A stretch of 64,000 bases of DNA from NCBI RefSeq assembly GCF_020905345.1, contig NZ_JAJJMO010000001.1, forward strand, positions 2,356,001 through 2,420,000. Direction: 5' to 3'. The stretch comes from Flavobacterium pisciphilum. GTDB taxonomy: Bacteria > Bacteroidota > Bacteroidia > Flavobacteriales > Flavobacteriaceae. The translations under genes were made by a program, and so were the position numbers. This document shows positions 17,676 to 26,837 of the stretch, piece after piece; the first letter of the stretch is position 1, and each line of letters opens with the position of its first letter. The notes below the pieces were generated by a model. It did not search any database. It was not told where the DNA came from and saw only the letters and a program-made list of their open reading frames with translations.

Positions 17676-19022
17676 CTAAGTTGTTTTTCTTCCGTTTATA
17701 GTTTCATACAATTCCAATGCATTTCCATCGGTTAACAATGAAACATAATGGCATATATGCAACAATCTTTCATACAATCCTTCTTTTTCTAAATGATGCT
17801 TTTCTGGTAGCATTTTTAGAATTAAAGTATCGTAGTTTGATGTCTCACCGTTGTATTTATTATTAAAGGCAGTTATAAATTTATCCAAAAGTGTCTGAAT
17901 GATTTGATAACCAACTATTTCTTTTTCAATCACTTCACGGCTTTGATATATATTTTGAACACTCAAGTTTATAATATCATTCATTTGGGCTTTATACTGA
18001 CTTTTATCCATCAATGCATACGGGAATTTCCCTGCAAGAATAGCTTCTTCATTGTCAATAAAAACTTTAACTGCATCATTTATTAAACTTCCAATTGCTA
18101 AAGCACGTAAATAACTAATTCGATCTTCTTTAGTGGTCAGTGTTTTATATTTGGCAACACCAATATTATCTTTTACAAGTTTAATCAAGTATTCCAAAGC
18201 ATAATCCTCTGAAACTAATCCAAGATTTATTCCATCTTCAAAATCAATAATAGTATAACAAATATCATCTGCTGCTTCTACTAAATATGCTAGAGGATGT
18301 CTTTCGAAACCAATATCATCTCCTGATTTATTAGATAGCATTCCCATATCAACAGCCACTTTATTAAAGAAGTCTTTATCTGTCTGGAAGAAACCGTATT
18401 TTTTATCCGCTATATTTTTGGTTGGTTTTTTAGGCAAACTTTCTTTTGGGTATTTCATGAATGCTCCTAATGTAGCGTATGAAATCCTTAAACCTCCCTC
18501 TATTCCTGGACGACTTGCTGTTAAAACAGAAAATCCGTTAGCATTACCTTCAAAATCTATTAAATCTTGCCATTCTTTTTCAGATAAATGCTTTTTGTAT
18601 TTTTGTCCATTTCCTATTGAGAAATATTCTCCAATTGCTTTTTCTCCTGAATGTCCAAAAGGTGGATTCCCAATATCATGTGCCAGAGAAGCTGCTGCAA
18701 CTATGGCTCCAAAATCGTTCATATGATACCCATGAATTTCTTTTAGATATGGATATTTTTCGATTATTTTTTTCCCTACTAAGCGTCCTATTGAACGTCC
18801 TACTACTGAAACCTCTAAACTATGTGTTAAACGAGTATGTACAAAATCTGTTTTTGAAAGTGGAATTACTTGAGTTTTATCTTGTAGACTTCTAAACGCT
18901 GCTGAAAATATTATTCGGTCGTAATCTACTTCAAATCCCAATCGCGTATCATCTTGTTCTACACGTAATCTTTTGCTAGTATCGCCTTGGCGTTTGAGTG
19001 ATAAAAGTTGTTCCCAGTTCAT
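17676..19022 (-). CDS. dgt: Deoxyguanosinetriphosphate triphosphohydrolase (dGTPase)
   Basis: HD-superfamily dNTP triphosphohydrolase of 448 residues that controls dNTP pools. The substrate-site signature RLTHSLEVSVVGRSIGR and the metal-binding AHDIGNPPFGHSGEKAI (HD pair, about residues 115-130) are intact, and a later VEAADDICYTIIDFED supplies the second metal aspartate. It starts MNWEQLLSLKRQGDTSKR. A classic TATCTTTG -7 box lies at 19048-19055. The dGTP preference is by family. Confidence 0.93.
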   Translation of the reverse strand: MNWEQLLSLKRQGDTSKRLRVEQDDTRLGFEVDYDRIIFSAAFRSLQDKTQVIPLSKTDFVHTRLTHSLEVSVVGRSIGRLVGKKIIEKYPYLKEIHGYHMNDFGAIVAAASLAHDIGNPPFGHSGEKAIGEYFSIGNGQKYKKHLSEKEWQDLIDFEGNANGFSVLTASRPGIEGGLRISYATLGAFMKYPKESLPKKPTKNIADKKYGFFQTDKDFFNKVAVDMGMLSNKSGDDIGFERHPLAYLVEAADDICYTIIDFEDGINLGLVSEDYALEYLIKLVKDNIGVAKYKTLTTKEDRISYLRALAIGSLINDAVKVFIDNEEAILAGKFPYALMDKSQYKAQMNDIINLSVQNIYQSREVIEKEIVGYQIIQTLLDKFITAFNNKYNGETSNYDTLILKMLPEKHHLEKEGLYERLLHICHYVSLLTDGNALELYETINGRKTT

Positions 19023-19047
19023 TGTAATTTTTTTCCAAATTTGTTTT

Positions 19048-19055
19048 CAAAGATA
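19048..19055 (-). promoter_or_regulatory. -7 element for dgt
   Basis: Minus-strand TATCTTTG, a strong TAnnTTTG match, 26 bases before the start codon. Confidence 0.55.
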
Positions 19056-19125
19056 CAGAAATAGATATGTTTTAAAGAAAAACTCGTTTTGTAATTCATC
19101 GTCTTTGCAAAATATCCAACAGAAC

Positions 19126-19587
19126 CTAAAATGTCAATGCTGTACTGTGTTTTATTTCTCCCATTACAAAAATACTATTTGTATTACCTATGTTCTCAAT
19201 GGTAGACAATTTATTCATTACAAAATCCTGATAACTAGTCATGTCCTGAACTAAAATCTTTAGCATAAAGTCATAATCTCCGGCAATATTATAGCATTCG
19301 ATAATTTCTGGAAGTGCAACAATGTCTTTTACAAAATTACTTCCCACGTTTTTTGCATGTTCTTTTAATCGAACATTACAAAAGACAATCATCCCCCTAT
19401 TCATCTTTTTCTTATCAAGTAATGCTACATATTTTGTAATATACCCATCTCTTTCCAATCGTTTTATGCGTTCATAAACTGGTGTAACAGTAAGAAATAA
19501 TTTGCTTGCCAAGTCTTTTGTATTGATATTTGAGTTCTCCTGAAGGTGTTTCAAGATCTCTAAATCTGTTTTATCTAGATTTTCCAT
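19126..19587 (-). CDS. Lrp/AsnC family transcriptional regulator
   Basis: 153 residues. The N-terminal winged helix-turn-helix runs KTDLEILKHLQENSNINTKD to VYERIKRLERDGYI (about residues 5-50); the C-terminal RAM/ligand domain contains GDYDFMLKILVQDMTSYQDF. Such proteins sense amino acids as multimers. It is divergently transcribed from metE, and the two promoters overlap within 36 bases, so control of metE, perhaps by methionine, is a natural inference. The ligand cannot be read from sequence. Confidence 0.9.
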   Translation of the reverse strand: MENLDKTDLEILKHLQENSNINTKDLASKLFLTVTPVYERIKRLERDGYITKYVALLDKKKMNRGMIVFCNVRLKEHAKNVGSNFVKDIVALPEIIECYNIAGDYDFMLKILVQDMTSYQDFVMNKLSTIENIGNTNSIFVMGEIKHSTALTF

Positions 19588-19683
19588 AGTAATTTTTACG
19601 GCTAAGGTTCGTTTTAAAAGGATTCGTCAGTATTATAATCTTCAAAAATCAACTTAATTAAGTTTATTTACTTAAATATAAGC

Positions 19684-19719
19684 CAAATATAAGTTTTAAA
19701 AACCAATACAATAAATTTG
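19684..19719. promoter_or_regulatory. Overlapping divergent promoters of lrp and metE
   Basis: On the minus strand TTG at 19709-19711 and TATATTTG at 19684-19691 (17-base spacer) serve the lrp gene. On the plus strand TAAATTTG at 19712-19719 serves metE. The lrp -33 element abuts the metE -7 element. A TCAGTA / TACTGA inverted repeat (19721-19737) follows at the metE transcription start and may be an operator. Confidence 0.6.
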
Positions 19720-19743
19720 TTCAGTAAAAAATACTGAAACAAA

Positions 19744-22068
19744 ATGAAAACAAATAATTTAGGTTATCCTCGAATCGGCAGTAACAGAGAATTAAAAAAA
19801 GCTAGTGAATTATACTGGGCTGGAAAAATTTCGGTTGAAGAACTTTTGGCAGTTGGAAAAAACATTCGTCAAGAAAACTGGCAATTACAAGCTGAATCTG
19901 GCATCGATTTAATCCCATCGAATGATTTCTCATTTTATGACCAAGTTTTAGATCTAACATTAACTTTGGGGGCAATTCCTGAACGTTATACTGATTTTAC
20001 AAGAACAAACTCTTCTATTGATTTATATTTTGCAATGGCAAGAGGTTCTCAAAAAAACGAACAAGATGTTGTTGCCATGGAAATGACAAAATGGTTTGAT
20101 ACAAACTACCATTATATCGTTCCTGAATTTACCAAAAACCAAAAGTTTACTTTATTTTCAGAAAAAATAATCAATGAATTTAAGGAAGCCAATGATTTAG
20201 GTATTACCACAAAACCAGTACTTATAGGGCCTATCTCATACTTACTTTTAGGAAAAGAAAAAGAAGAAGGCTTTCATAGAATCGATCTTATTGATTCATT
20301 ACTTCCTGTATATTTTGAAATTTTCAAAAAATTAGAAGCCGAAAATGCAACTTACATCCAACTAGACGAACCTTTCTTGGCTTTGAATTTGACTGATAAA
20401 GAACGAGCTACTTACACGAAAGTATACACTGAAATCAACAAACGTTTTCCCAACATTAAAATCATTCTCGCTAATTATTTTGACTGTTTTGGAGAAAACC
20501 TAGCTACAGTATTGGCACTACCAGTTGATACACTACATTTAGATTTAGTTCGCTGTCCATTACAATTAGATGATATTTTAGAATCTAATCAATTATTACC
20601 AAATGTAAATCTTTCTCTTGGTTTAGTAGACGGAAGAAACATCTGGAAAAACGACTTTAAAAATTCATTGCCAATTATCGAGAAGGCTGTAACTGCTCTT
20701 GGCAAAAACAGAATATTAATTGCTCCTTCTTGTTCATTAATTCACAGTCCATGCGATTTAGAATTGGAAACAAACAACGAGACTCTTACTCCCGAAATCA
20801 AACAATGGTTGGCTTTTGCTAAACAGAAAATACAAGAAGTTGTTTTATTAAAACAGTTTGCTGCTAAAGAAATAGACACTACAAACTCTATTCGTTTTGC
20901 AGAAAACACTTTGGCAAATGAAAACAGAAAAACATCCAAGCTTATTCATAACGAATCGGTTAAAAATCGTGTAGCAAACATTGCTACTAATGATGACAAA
21001 CGTAAAAACACTTTTGCTATTCGTCGTAAAAAGCAAATAGATGCATTAAACCTTCCTTTGTTCCCAACAACAACAATCGGTTCGTTTCCGCAAACTCCTG
21101 AGGTTCGTAGTTGGAGAGCAAAATTTAAAAAAGGGGATTTATCCCAACAACAATACGACGATTTAATAAAGAAAGAAACCGAAGAAACGATTCGTTTTCA
21201 AGAAGAAACTGGAATTGACGTTCTTGTTCATGGTGAATTTGAGCGCAACGACATGGTCGAATATTTTGGTGAGCAATTAGACGGATTTACATTCACCAAA
21301 AATGGCTGGGTACAAAGTTATGGTAGCCGTTGTGTAAAACCTCCTGTAATTTATGGAGATGTTTCTAGACCAAAACCAATGACTGTAAAATGGTCTGAGT
21401 ATGCACAATCGCTAACTCCAAAATGGTTAAAAGGAATGTTAACTGGTCCTGTAACAATCTTGCAATGGTCGTTTGTACGTAACGATCAACCACGTTCTCA
21501 AACTTGTACTCAAATTGCTTTGGCTATAAGAGATGAAGTAGTCGATTTAGAAAATGCTGGAATTAAAATAATCCAAATTGATGAACCTGCTATTCGTGAA
21601 GGATTACCATTGCGTAAGGAAGAATGGGCAACTTACTTAGATTGGGCTGTAAAAGCATTCCGTATTTCGGCTAGTGGTGTTAAAGACGATACACAAATCC
21701 ACACCCATATGTGTTACAGTGAATTTAATGATATCATCCAAAATATCGCCGATATGGATGCTGATGTAATCACTATCGAATGTTCGCGTTCACAAATGGA
21801 ATTACTAGATGCTTTTGCCGATTTTAAATATCCTAATGAAATTGGTCCTGGAGTTTACGACATTCACTCTCCTCGCGTTCCTTCTAGCAAAGAGATGGTA
21901 AAGCTACTTGAGAAAGCTTCGGCTGTTATTCCGGTAAATCAACTTTGGGTTAATCCTGATTGTGGCTTAAAAACGCGTCATTGGGATGAAACTAAAAAAG
22001 CACTAATCGAAATGGTTGCTGCAGCTCAAGAAATGAGAGCAACTGTTGAAACCGAAGTAAGCCTATAA
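19744..22068 (+). CDS. metE: Cobalamin-independent methionine synthase
   Basis: Cytoplasmic zinc enzyme of 774 residues that methylates homocysteine with 5-methyltetrahydrofolate triglutamate. The N-terminal barrel begins NLGYPRIGSNRELKKASE. The C-terminal catalytic barrel starts near residue 440 (LPLFPTTTIGSFPQTPEVR) and carries the zinc ligands in HTHMCYSEF and the late NPDCGLKTR, plus IQIDEPAIREGLP. A B12-dependent MetH is also encoded in the window (36879-40721), so the organism can make methionine with or without cobalamin. The leader is about 20 bases, too short for a riboswitch; control by the divergent Lrp-type regulator is more likely. Confidence 0.97.
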   Translation: MKTNNLGYPRIGSNRELKKASELYWAGKISVEELLAVGKNIRQENWQLQAESGIDLIPSNDFSFYDQVLDLTLTLGAIPERYTDFTRTNSSIDLYFAMARGSQKNEQDVVAMEMTKWFDTNYHYIVPEFTKNQKFTLFSEKIINEFKEANDLGITTKPVLIGPISYLLLGKEKEEGFHRIDLIDSLLPVYFEIFKKLEAENATYIQLDEPFLALNLTDKERATYTKVYTEINKRFPNIKIILANYFDCFGENLATVLALPVDTLHLDLVRCPLQLDDILESNQLLPNVNLSLGLVDGRNIWKNDFKNSLPIIEKAVTALGKNRILIAPSCSLIHSPCDLELETNNETLTPEIKQWLAFAKQKIQEVVLLKQFAAKEIDTTNSIRFAENTLANENRKTSKLIHNESVKNRVANIATNDDKRKNTFAIRRKKQIDALNLPLFPTTTIGSFPQTPEVRSWRAKFKKGDLSQQQYDDLIKKETEETIRFQEETGIDVLVHGEFERNDMVEYFGEQLDGFTFTKNGWVQSYGSRCVKPPVIYGDVSRPKPMTVKWSEYAQSLTPKWLKGMLTGPVTILQWSFVRNDQPRSQTCTQIALAIRDEVVDLENAGIKIIQIDEPAIREGLPLRKEEWATYLDWAVKAFRISASGVKDDTQIHTHMCYSEFNDIIQNIADMDADVITIECSRSQMELLDAFADFKYPNEIGPGVYDIHSPRVPSSKEMVKLLEKASAVIPVNQLWVNPDCGLKTRHWDETKKALIEMVAAAQEMRATVETEVSL

Positions 22069-22081
22069 TTTTTGTTTTTTA

Positions 22082-22146
22082 TTGCCAACAAGTGAAATCG
22101 AAAATCTTGTAGTTATGATTTATTCCGGCTTCACTTTAGTTGGCAT
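22082..22146. repeat. Long inverted repeat after metE
   Basis: TGCCAAC-A-AGTGAA faces TTCACT-TTA-GTTGGCA across a loop of about 35 bases, a few bases after the metE stop and before the terminator. It could form a 3'-UTR hairpin. Confidence 0.5.
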
Positions 22147-22173
22147 TAAAACTGTATTATTTGCTAAAAAATA

Positions 22174-22199
22174 AAAAAGCACCCCAATGGGGTGCTTTT
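22174..22199. terminator. Bidirectional terminator between metE and the 22221 gene
   Basis: AAAAGCACCCC / GGGGTGCTTTT stem with a three-base loop, T-rich on both strands, between convergent genes. Confidence 0.9.
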
Positions 22200-22220
22200 A
22201 AATTGAAAACTAATCTAAGA

Positions 22221-22799
22221 TTAGAAATTCTTAGAAATTCCAATGCTAGCAGTTCTACCGAAATTGAAATAAAATTCATTAATATCTCTTCCGTTATTAT
22301 CATAACTTAATGTTTCGTATCCTAAACCTCCAATACTAAAGTTTAAACCAAAACCATTTTTCATGTTAATGAAAAGAGCTGGTGTAACACCAACATACAT
22401 ACCATCAGCTTTTGCTTTTGTAGAAAGATTTCCAGTATATGACTTATCTGTTTGATTTTTGAAACCTGCACCCATATCAGCAAAAACAGAAAAAGTTGAG
22501 CTTAATGGCACTGAATAACGTACAAAAGCTCCTAATTTGAAAGCATTAGTTTTGTATTCAGTCATTCCTTGATCATCTTTAGAAGAAGATACACTAAATT
22601 CACCTCCAACAGTCCAATTATCATTAAATTGGTAACCTACTTTAGGAGAAAAACCAAATTCGCTTTGTTTTCTTTCAACACCTTGGAAATCTGTAGTTTT
22701 AGAAGTGTAATCAATGTTTCCACCAACTAAGATTGATCCTTTTTGAGCATTTGCAAAGCTACAGATAGCTAATGTAGCAATAAGTAAAAATTTTTTCAT
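22221..22799 (-). CDS. Small outer-membrane beta-barrel protein
   Basis: 192 residues. The signal peptide is residues 1-19 (KKFLLIATLAICSFANA-Q). The mature part alternates hydrophobic and polar residues (ILVGGNIDY, FGFSPKVGYQFND, WTVGGEFSV, AFKLGAFVRYSVP, FADMGAGFK) and ends in aromatic SIGISKNF, typical of an 8-10 strand OmpA/OmpW-like barrel (OMP_b-brl type). No specific function can be assigned. It converges with metE. Confidence 0.85.
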   Translation of the reverse strand: MKKFLLIATLAICSFANAQKGSILVGGNIDYTSKTTDFQGVERKQSEFGFSPKVGYQFNDNWTVGGEFSVSSSKDDQGMTEYKTNAFKLGAFVRYSVPLSSTFSVFADMGAGFKNQTDKSYTGNLSTKAKADGMYVGVTPALFINMKNGFGLNFSIGGLGYETLSYDNNGRDINEFYFNFGRTASIGISKNF

Positions 22800-22925
22800 T
22801 TTGTTTGTTTGTTTTTAAAAATTCAGATTCGATTTAACAATAACAATGCCGTCATTACTGATAATTTATATTTATTTTAAGAATTCTTTGAAAGACAATT
22901 TTTAGTAATCAATCGGATTTCTGTT

Positions 22926-22933
22926 TACTTTTG
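22926..22933 (+). promoter_or_regulatory. -7 element for gldA
   Basis: TACTTTTG fits TAnnTTTG, 17 bases upstream of the start codon at 22951. Confidence 0.5.
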
Positions 22934-22950
22934 CAACAAATAAAAAAGCC

Positions 22951-23847
22951 ATGTCAATAGAAGTAAACAGCATATCAAAAAGTTACGGTACTCAAAAAGC
23001 TTTAGACGAAATTTCGTTTTCGATTAAAAAGGGAGAAATTGTTGGATTTCTTGGTCCAAATGGAGCAGGAAAATCTACTCTAATGAAAATTTTGACTACT
23101 TATTTACTTGCCGATAGTGGTTCAGCACTTGTAAATAGTCATGATGTCATGACAAACGCTAAAGCAGTACAACTATCTATTGGCTATTTACCAGAACACA
23201 ATCCACTGTATTTAGATTTGTATGTTCGTGAGTATTTGGCTTTTAATGCCGATGTTTATCATGTGACAAAATCAAGAATTGAAGAAGTCATTCAACTGAC
23301 AGGCCTGTCAGCTGAAAGTCATAAAAAAATAGGACAGTTGTCTAAAGGATATCGTCAGCGTGTAGGATTGGCAAATGCATTATTGCATAATCCTGATGTT
23401 TTAATTCTTGATGAACCAACAACTGGTCTAGATCCCAACCAGTTAATAGAAATTAGAAATGTTATTAAGAATGTAGGTAAAGACAAAACTGTTTTTTTAT
23501 CTACTCACATTATGCAAGAAGTTGAAGCTATTTGTGACAGAGTTATTATTATTAACAACGGAAAAATCGTTACTGACAAGAAACTTGATAAATTAATTTC
23601 TGAAGATAAGGAACAAGTTATCGAAGTTGAGTTTGATTATCAGGTAGAAGAACAGTTACTTGCCAAACTAGAAAACATTAGTTCATATAAAAATACTCAT
23701 GACATGATTTGGGAACTGACATTTGTTACTGAAAAAGATATGCGACCTGCTATTTTTGATTTTGCAACTGCCAATGGATTAAAAACATTACAGCTCAATC
23801 AAAAAAATAAAAACTTAGAAGCTGTATTTAGAGAAATCACTAAATAA
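22951..23847 (+). CDS. gldA: Gliding motility ABC transporter ATP-binding subunit GldA
   Basis: 298-residue ABC ATPase. The Walker A motif is GPNGAGKS (about residues 36-43), the signature is LSKGYRQRVGLANAL, Walker B is LILDEPTTGLD and the H-loop is STHIMQEVEAICD. Sequence and length match GldA of Flavobacterium, which with GldF and GldG forms the transporter needed for gliding. gldF and gldG are not adjacent here, consistent with the known separate location of gldA. A terminator follows. A general ABC-2 exporter ATPase is the alternative. Confidence 0.88.
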   Translation: MSIEVNSISKSYGTQKALDEISFSIKKGEIVGFLGPNGAGKSTLMKILTTYLLADSGSALVNSHDVMTNAKAVQLSIGYLPEHNPLYLDLYVREYLAFNADVYHVTKSRIEEVIQLTGLSAESHKKIGQLSKGYRQRVGLANALLHNPDVLILDEPTTGLDPNQLIEIRNVIKNVGKDKTVFLSTHIMQEVEAICDRVIIINNGKIVTDKKLDKLISEDKEQVIEVEFDYQVEEQLLAKLENISSYKNTHDMIWELTFVTEKDMRPAIFDFATANGLKTLQLNQKNKNLEAVFREITK

Positions 23848-23911
23848 GTCAACTGTCTCCGTATTTAGTTTACAATCTCAGTTTACATTTTACATTTCAA
23901 CAGTTACTTAT

Positions 23912-23951
23912 AAAAACTCCAATTCATTTTATAGAATGAATTGGAGTTTTT
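23912..23951 (+). terminator. Terminator after gldA
   Basis: A 17-base perfect stem beginning AAAAACTCCAATTC, with a six-base loop and a T-run on the plus strand. Confidence 0.88.
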
Positions 23952-24120
23952 CATTTAACGATACCTCCTCAAACCATATTTTTACAGATATTATCTCTTG
24001 ATTCCTTCTTAAAATTAGCCTAAAAAACAAACCCAACAATACCATTTAAGCCTTATTTAAAACTCCGTAGCTTCTAATTACTAGAGGGTTATCATCTACA
24101 ATGAAATTTTGAATTATTTT

Positions 24121-24153
24121 TATTTAGACTTGTTACAAATAGTATTATATTTG
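24121..24153 (+). promoter_or_regulatory. Promoter and possible metal-responsive operator of the 24418 receptor
   Basis: TATATTTG (24146-24153) matches the -7 element. Just upstream, 24121-24141 is an imperfect inverted repeat, TATTTAGAC facing TTACAAATA, resembling TATTTAGA/TCTAAATA sites seen before iron-uptake genes in Flavobacteria. The operator reading is an inference. Confidence 0.4.
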
Positions 24154-24417
24154 AAGTTTAAAATTTATAAATAATACACAATCATGTTTTTATTTTACCC
24201 ATCAAAAATCATCTCCCCTGCGCTTTTAAACAGCACATTTTATCTTCAAAAAAATTACTCTGATGTAATCATTAAAATGATTTTCGTTCCAATTAAAGAT
24301 TCCATTTTCTTATTCCGAATTCTATCTCTTTAAAACAAGATACATTATAGAGCAACTATACATTTTAGGCTTAATTCAAAAGCCATTTTATTATTCCCAT
24401 AAATTAAAACAAATAAT

Positions 24418-26532
24418 ATGAAAAATATTATAACATCCATTATGCTTGCATTTTCTGTTTATGCCTCGGCACAAACTGAGAAAGAAAAAGATAGTATTAT
24501 CGAAACATCAATAAATGCATTAGATGAAATCATAATTGTAAAAAAGAAAGTTCTTTATACCCAAAAATCAGATCGCATGGTTTTTAACGTAGAGAACAGC
24601 ATTGTAGCTGAAGGAGGAACTGCACTAGATGTATTAATGCGTGCTCCTGGCGTTGTGGTGTCTCAGGACGGAGAATTATCTATTAGAGGGCAACAAGGTG
24701 TTGGCGTAATGATAAATGGCAAATTAACACAGCTTTCGCAGAAAGAACTCGCAAACTATTTGAAATCGACAACCTCATCCAATATAAAACAAATAGAAGT
24801 TATTACTAATCCATCTTCTAAATATGATGCCACTGGTAAAGCTGGAATGATTAATATTATATTAAAAAAGCCAAGTACGTCTGGAATAAAAGGAACCGTA
24901 TTCTCTAGTTATGGAAGAGGTAGAAAAAACAGAACCAACTCTGGAATGAATTTAAGCTACAACAAAGACAAATTTGGTGTTTATGGTAATTACAGCTATA
25001 CCTTTAGAGGAGAAGAGGAACGTAAAAAATTTGAACAAATTCAATTCAAAGATAGTAATAGACAAGAAGTCGCTACAACGAACCACCAATACTCGACAAC
25101 AAACGAACCTCTTACATCCAATAATTTTAAAATTGGAACGTCTTATGAAGTTTCTTCTAAAACAAATTTAGAAGTTTCGCTTGACGCAAAAATTGGTCGC
25201 TATCAAAATATTGCCAACGGTGGAAATTCTTTATTTAATAACTTAAATCAATTAGAATTTAATGCTTTAACATACAATGACAGTAAAGAAAAGTGGTTTG
25301 ATTACACCTATGCTCTTTCAGGAGTTCACAAATTTAATACTGAAGGTAAAAATATGACCTTTGATTTTGAATATGAAACCTCAAAATTTAGATCTAATCA
25401 ATTTCAAAGCGCCTACAATTTAATTCCTAGTACTCCAATAAATGACCGAAGAGGTTATATACCTTCTCATCTAAAAGTTTTCACTGGAAAAGTAGATTTT
25501 ACAAATCCAATAAAAGAGAAACAAACTCTAGAATGGGGGTTTAAAGCAAGTGTAAAAAATAATGACAACCCTTCTGTTTATGAATATTATAATAACGAAT
25601 GGATTGTTGATCTTAATTCAACAAATCATTTTGTATATGACGAACAGATTTATGCTGCCTACGCTAACTACAAATACAAACTAGAAAATCTTAGCATTCA
25701 AGGTGGAATAAGAACCGAATACACTGCAATTGATATTAACCAAAAAACATTAGATGAGAATCACAAAGATGATTATTTAAAATGGTTCCCTAGCCTAGCA
25801 TTAAAATATGAAATGAACACGAATCATTCTGTACACGCATCTTACAGCAAGAGAATCAACAGACCAAGTCAGTTTGATTTAAATCCTTTCCGTTTTTACG
25901 ATGACTCATTTAATTATTCGCAAGGAAATCCTGATCTGATTCCAGAAATTACTCATTCAACAGAGATAGGGTATTCTTGGAAAAGTGCATTTATGGCTTC
26001 TGTATATTTTAACCAAACTAAAAATGTTTTCACAGAAATATATGTTTATAATCCAGTAGATAACACAACAGTAACGTCACAAATCAATGCTAAAAAATCT
26101 TTTAATTATGGTGTAAACATAACCAATACTACCGAAGTCTATAAATGGTGGTCTGTAAATACATTGTTGAATGTTTTTGAAAATAAATTTGAAGGAAACA
26201 TGATTAATACAAATAAAATTGATCCTATAGTAACCTTAAATTTAAATGTTCAAAATTCATTTACTATTACTGATAGCTGGAAGGCTGAAGCTAATGCTCA
26301 GTATCAATCAAAATCAAATGTTGGGATTTATGAAAGAGATAGCTTCTTTGATTTCAGCATCGGATTGTCAAAACAAGTTCTTGCTAATAAAGGCAGTATA
26401 AAGTTTAATGTTACTGATATTTTTAATACTAATAAATACAATATCAATTCGGTTATCGGACAAACTAGCATAGACAAAAGATACAACCTTGATAGTCGTG
26501 TAGCAACAATCTCTTTTACTTACAGAATCTAA
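24418..26532 (+). CDS. TonB-dependent receptor, outer-membrane beta-barrel family
   Basis: 704 residues. Signal peptide 1-19 (SIMLAFSVYASA-Q). A plug-like domain spans about residues 40-150 (LDVLMRAPGVVVSQDGELSI, KQIEVITNPSSKYDATGKAG), followed by a large barrel ending ISFTYRI. The pattern matches the OMP_b-brl_3 group of TonB-type receptors; the leading carboxypeptidase-like domain usual in this group is absent or very short. It is monocistronic, with its own terminator. The substrate is unknown; neighbouring iron-related genes and the possible operator hint at metal or siderophore uptake. Confidence 0.88.
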   Translation: MKNIITSIMLAFSVYASAQTEKEKDSIIETSINALDEIIIVKKKVLYTQKSDRMVFNVENSIVAEGGTALDVLMRAPGVVVSQDGELSIRGQQGVGVMINGKLTQLSQKELANYLKSTTSSNIKQIEVITNPSSKYDATGKAGMINIILKKPSTSGIKGTVFSSYGRGRKNRTNSGMNLSYNKDKFGVYGNYSYTFRGEEERKKFEQIQFKDSNRQEVATTNHQYSTTNEPLTSNNFKIGTSYEVSSKTNLEVSLDAKIGRYQNIANGGNSLFNNLNQLEFNALTYNDSKEKWFDYTYALSGVHKFNTEGKNMTFDFEYETSKFRSNQFQSAYNLIPSTPINDRRGYIPSHLKVFTGKVDFTNPIKEKQTLEWGFKASVKNNDNPSVYEYYNNEWIVDLNSTNHFVYDEQIYAAYANYKYKLENLSIQGGIRTEYTAIDINQKTLDENHKDDYLKWFPSLALKYEMNTNHSVHASYSKRINRPSQFDLNPFRFYDDSFNYSQGNPDLIPEITHSTEIGYSWKSAFMASVYFNQTKNVFTEIYVYNPVDNTTVTSQINAKKSFNYGVNITNTTEVYKWWSVNTLLNVFENKFEGNMINTNKIDPIVTLNLNVQNSFTITDSWKAEANAQYQSKSNVGIYERDSFFDFSIGLSKQVLANKGSIKFNVTDIFNTNKYNINSVIGQTSIDKRYNLDSRVATISFTYRI

Positions 26533-26551
26533 AAAGACATAATTACAATAT

Positions 26552-26584
26552 AAAAGCCCATGAGAAATCATGGGCTTTCTTTGT
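26552..26584 (+). terminator. Terminator after the 24418 receptor
   Basis: AAAGCCCATGA / TCATGGGCTTT stem with a GAAA loop, then CTTTGTTTT. Confidence 0.9.
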
Positions 26585-26764
26585 TTTATATAGCTATCTC
26601 AGTAAACGCAATCACTATTTTGATTAACAAATCATGTCTTTTTAAACTGTGTTTCAAACTAGATGATAAAGGATCAAAAGGGTGCTTTTAGCTAAGTATT
26701 ATCCTTAAATAGAAGCTAAGCTAGAGTCAATAAAATCACACTAATTGAATTCTGTTTATAACAT

Positions 26765-26806
26765 AAAAAAGTCTTTTGAAAAGTACGAATACTTTCAAAA
26801 GACTTT
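26765..26806 (-). terminator. Terminator after the PepSY gene
   Basis: Minus-strand AAAGTCTTTTGAAA / TTTCAAAAGACTTT stem ending in TTTTTT, 32 bases after the PepSY stop codon. Confidence 0.88.
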
Positions 26807-26837
26807 AACTAACTAAAAATATGTAAAAAAAGTAATC

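Larger units (their letters stand above)
23848..24417. other. 570-base intergenic region
   Basis: Contains the gldA terminator, a short ORF (24184-24333, 49 codons) with no recognisable features, and the promoter region of the TonB receptor at 24418. Otherwise nothing is seen. Confidence 0.5.

Noticed and set aside
24184..24333. 49-residue ORF upstream of the 24418 receptor
   Set aside because: No recognisable motif, AT-rich composition, and it lies in what looks like the receptor's long leader.
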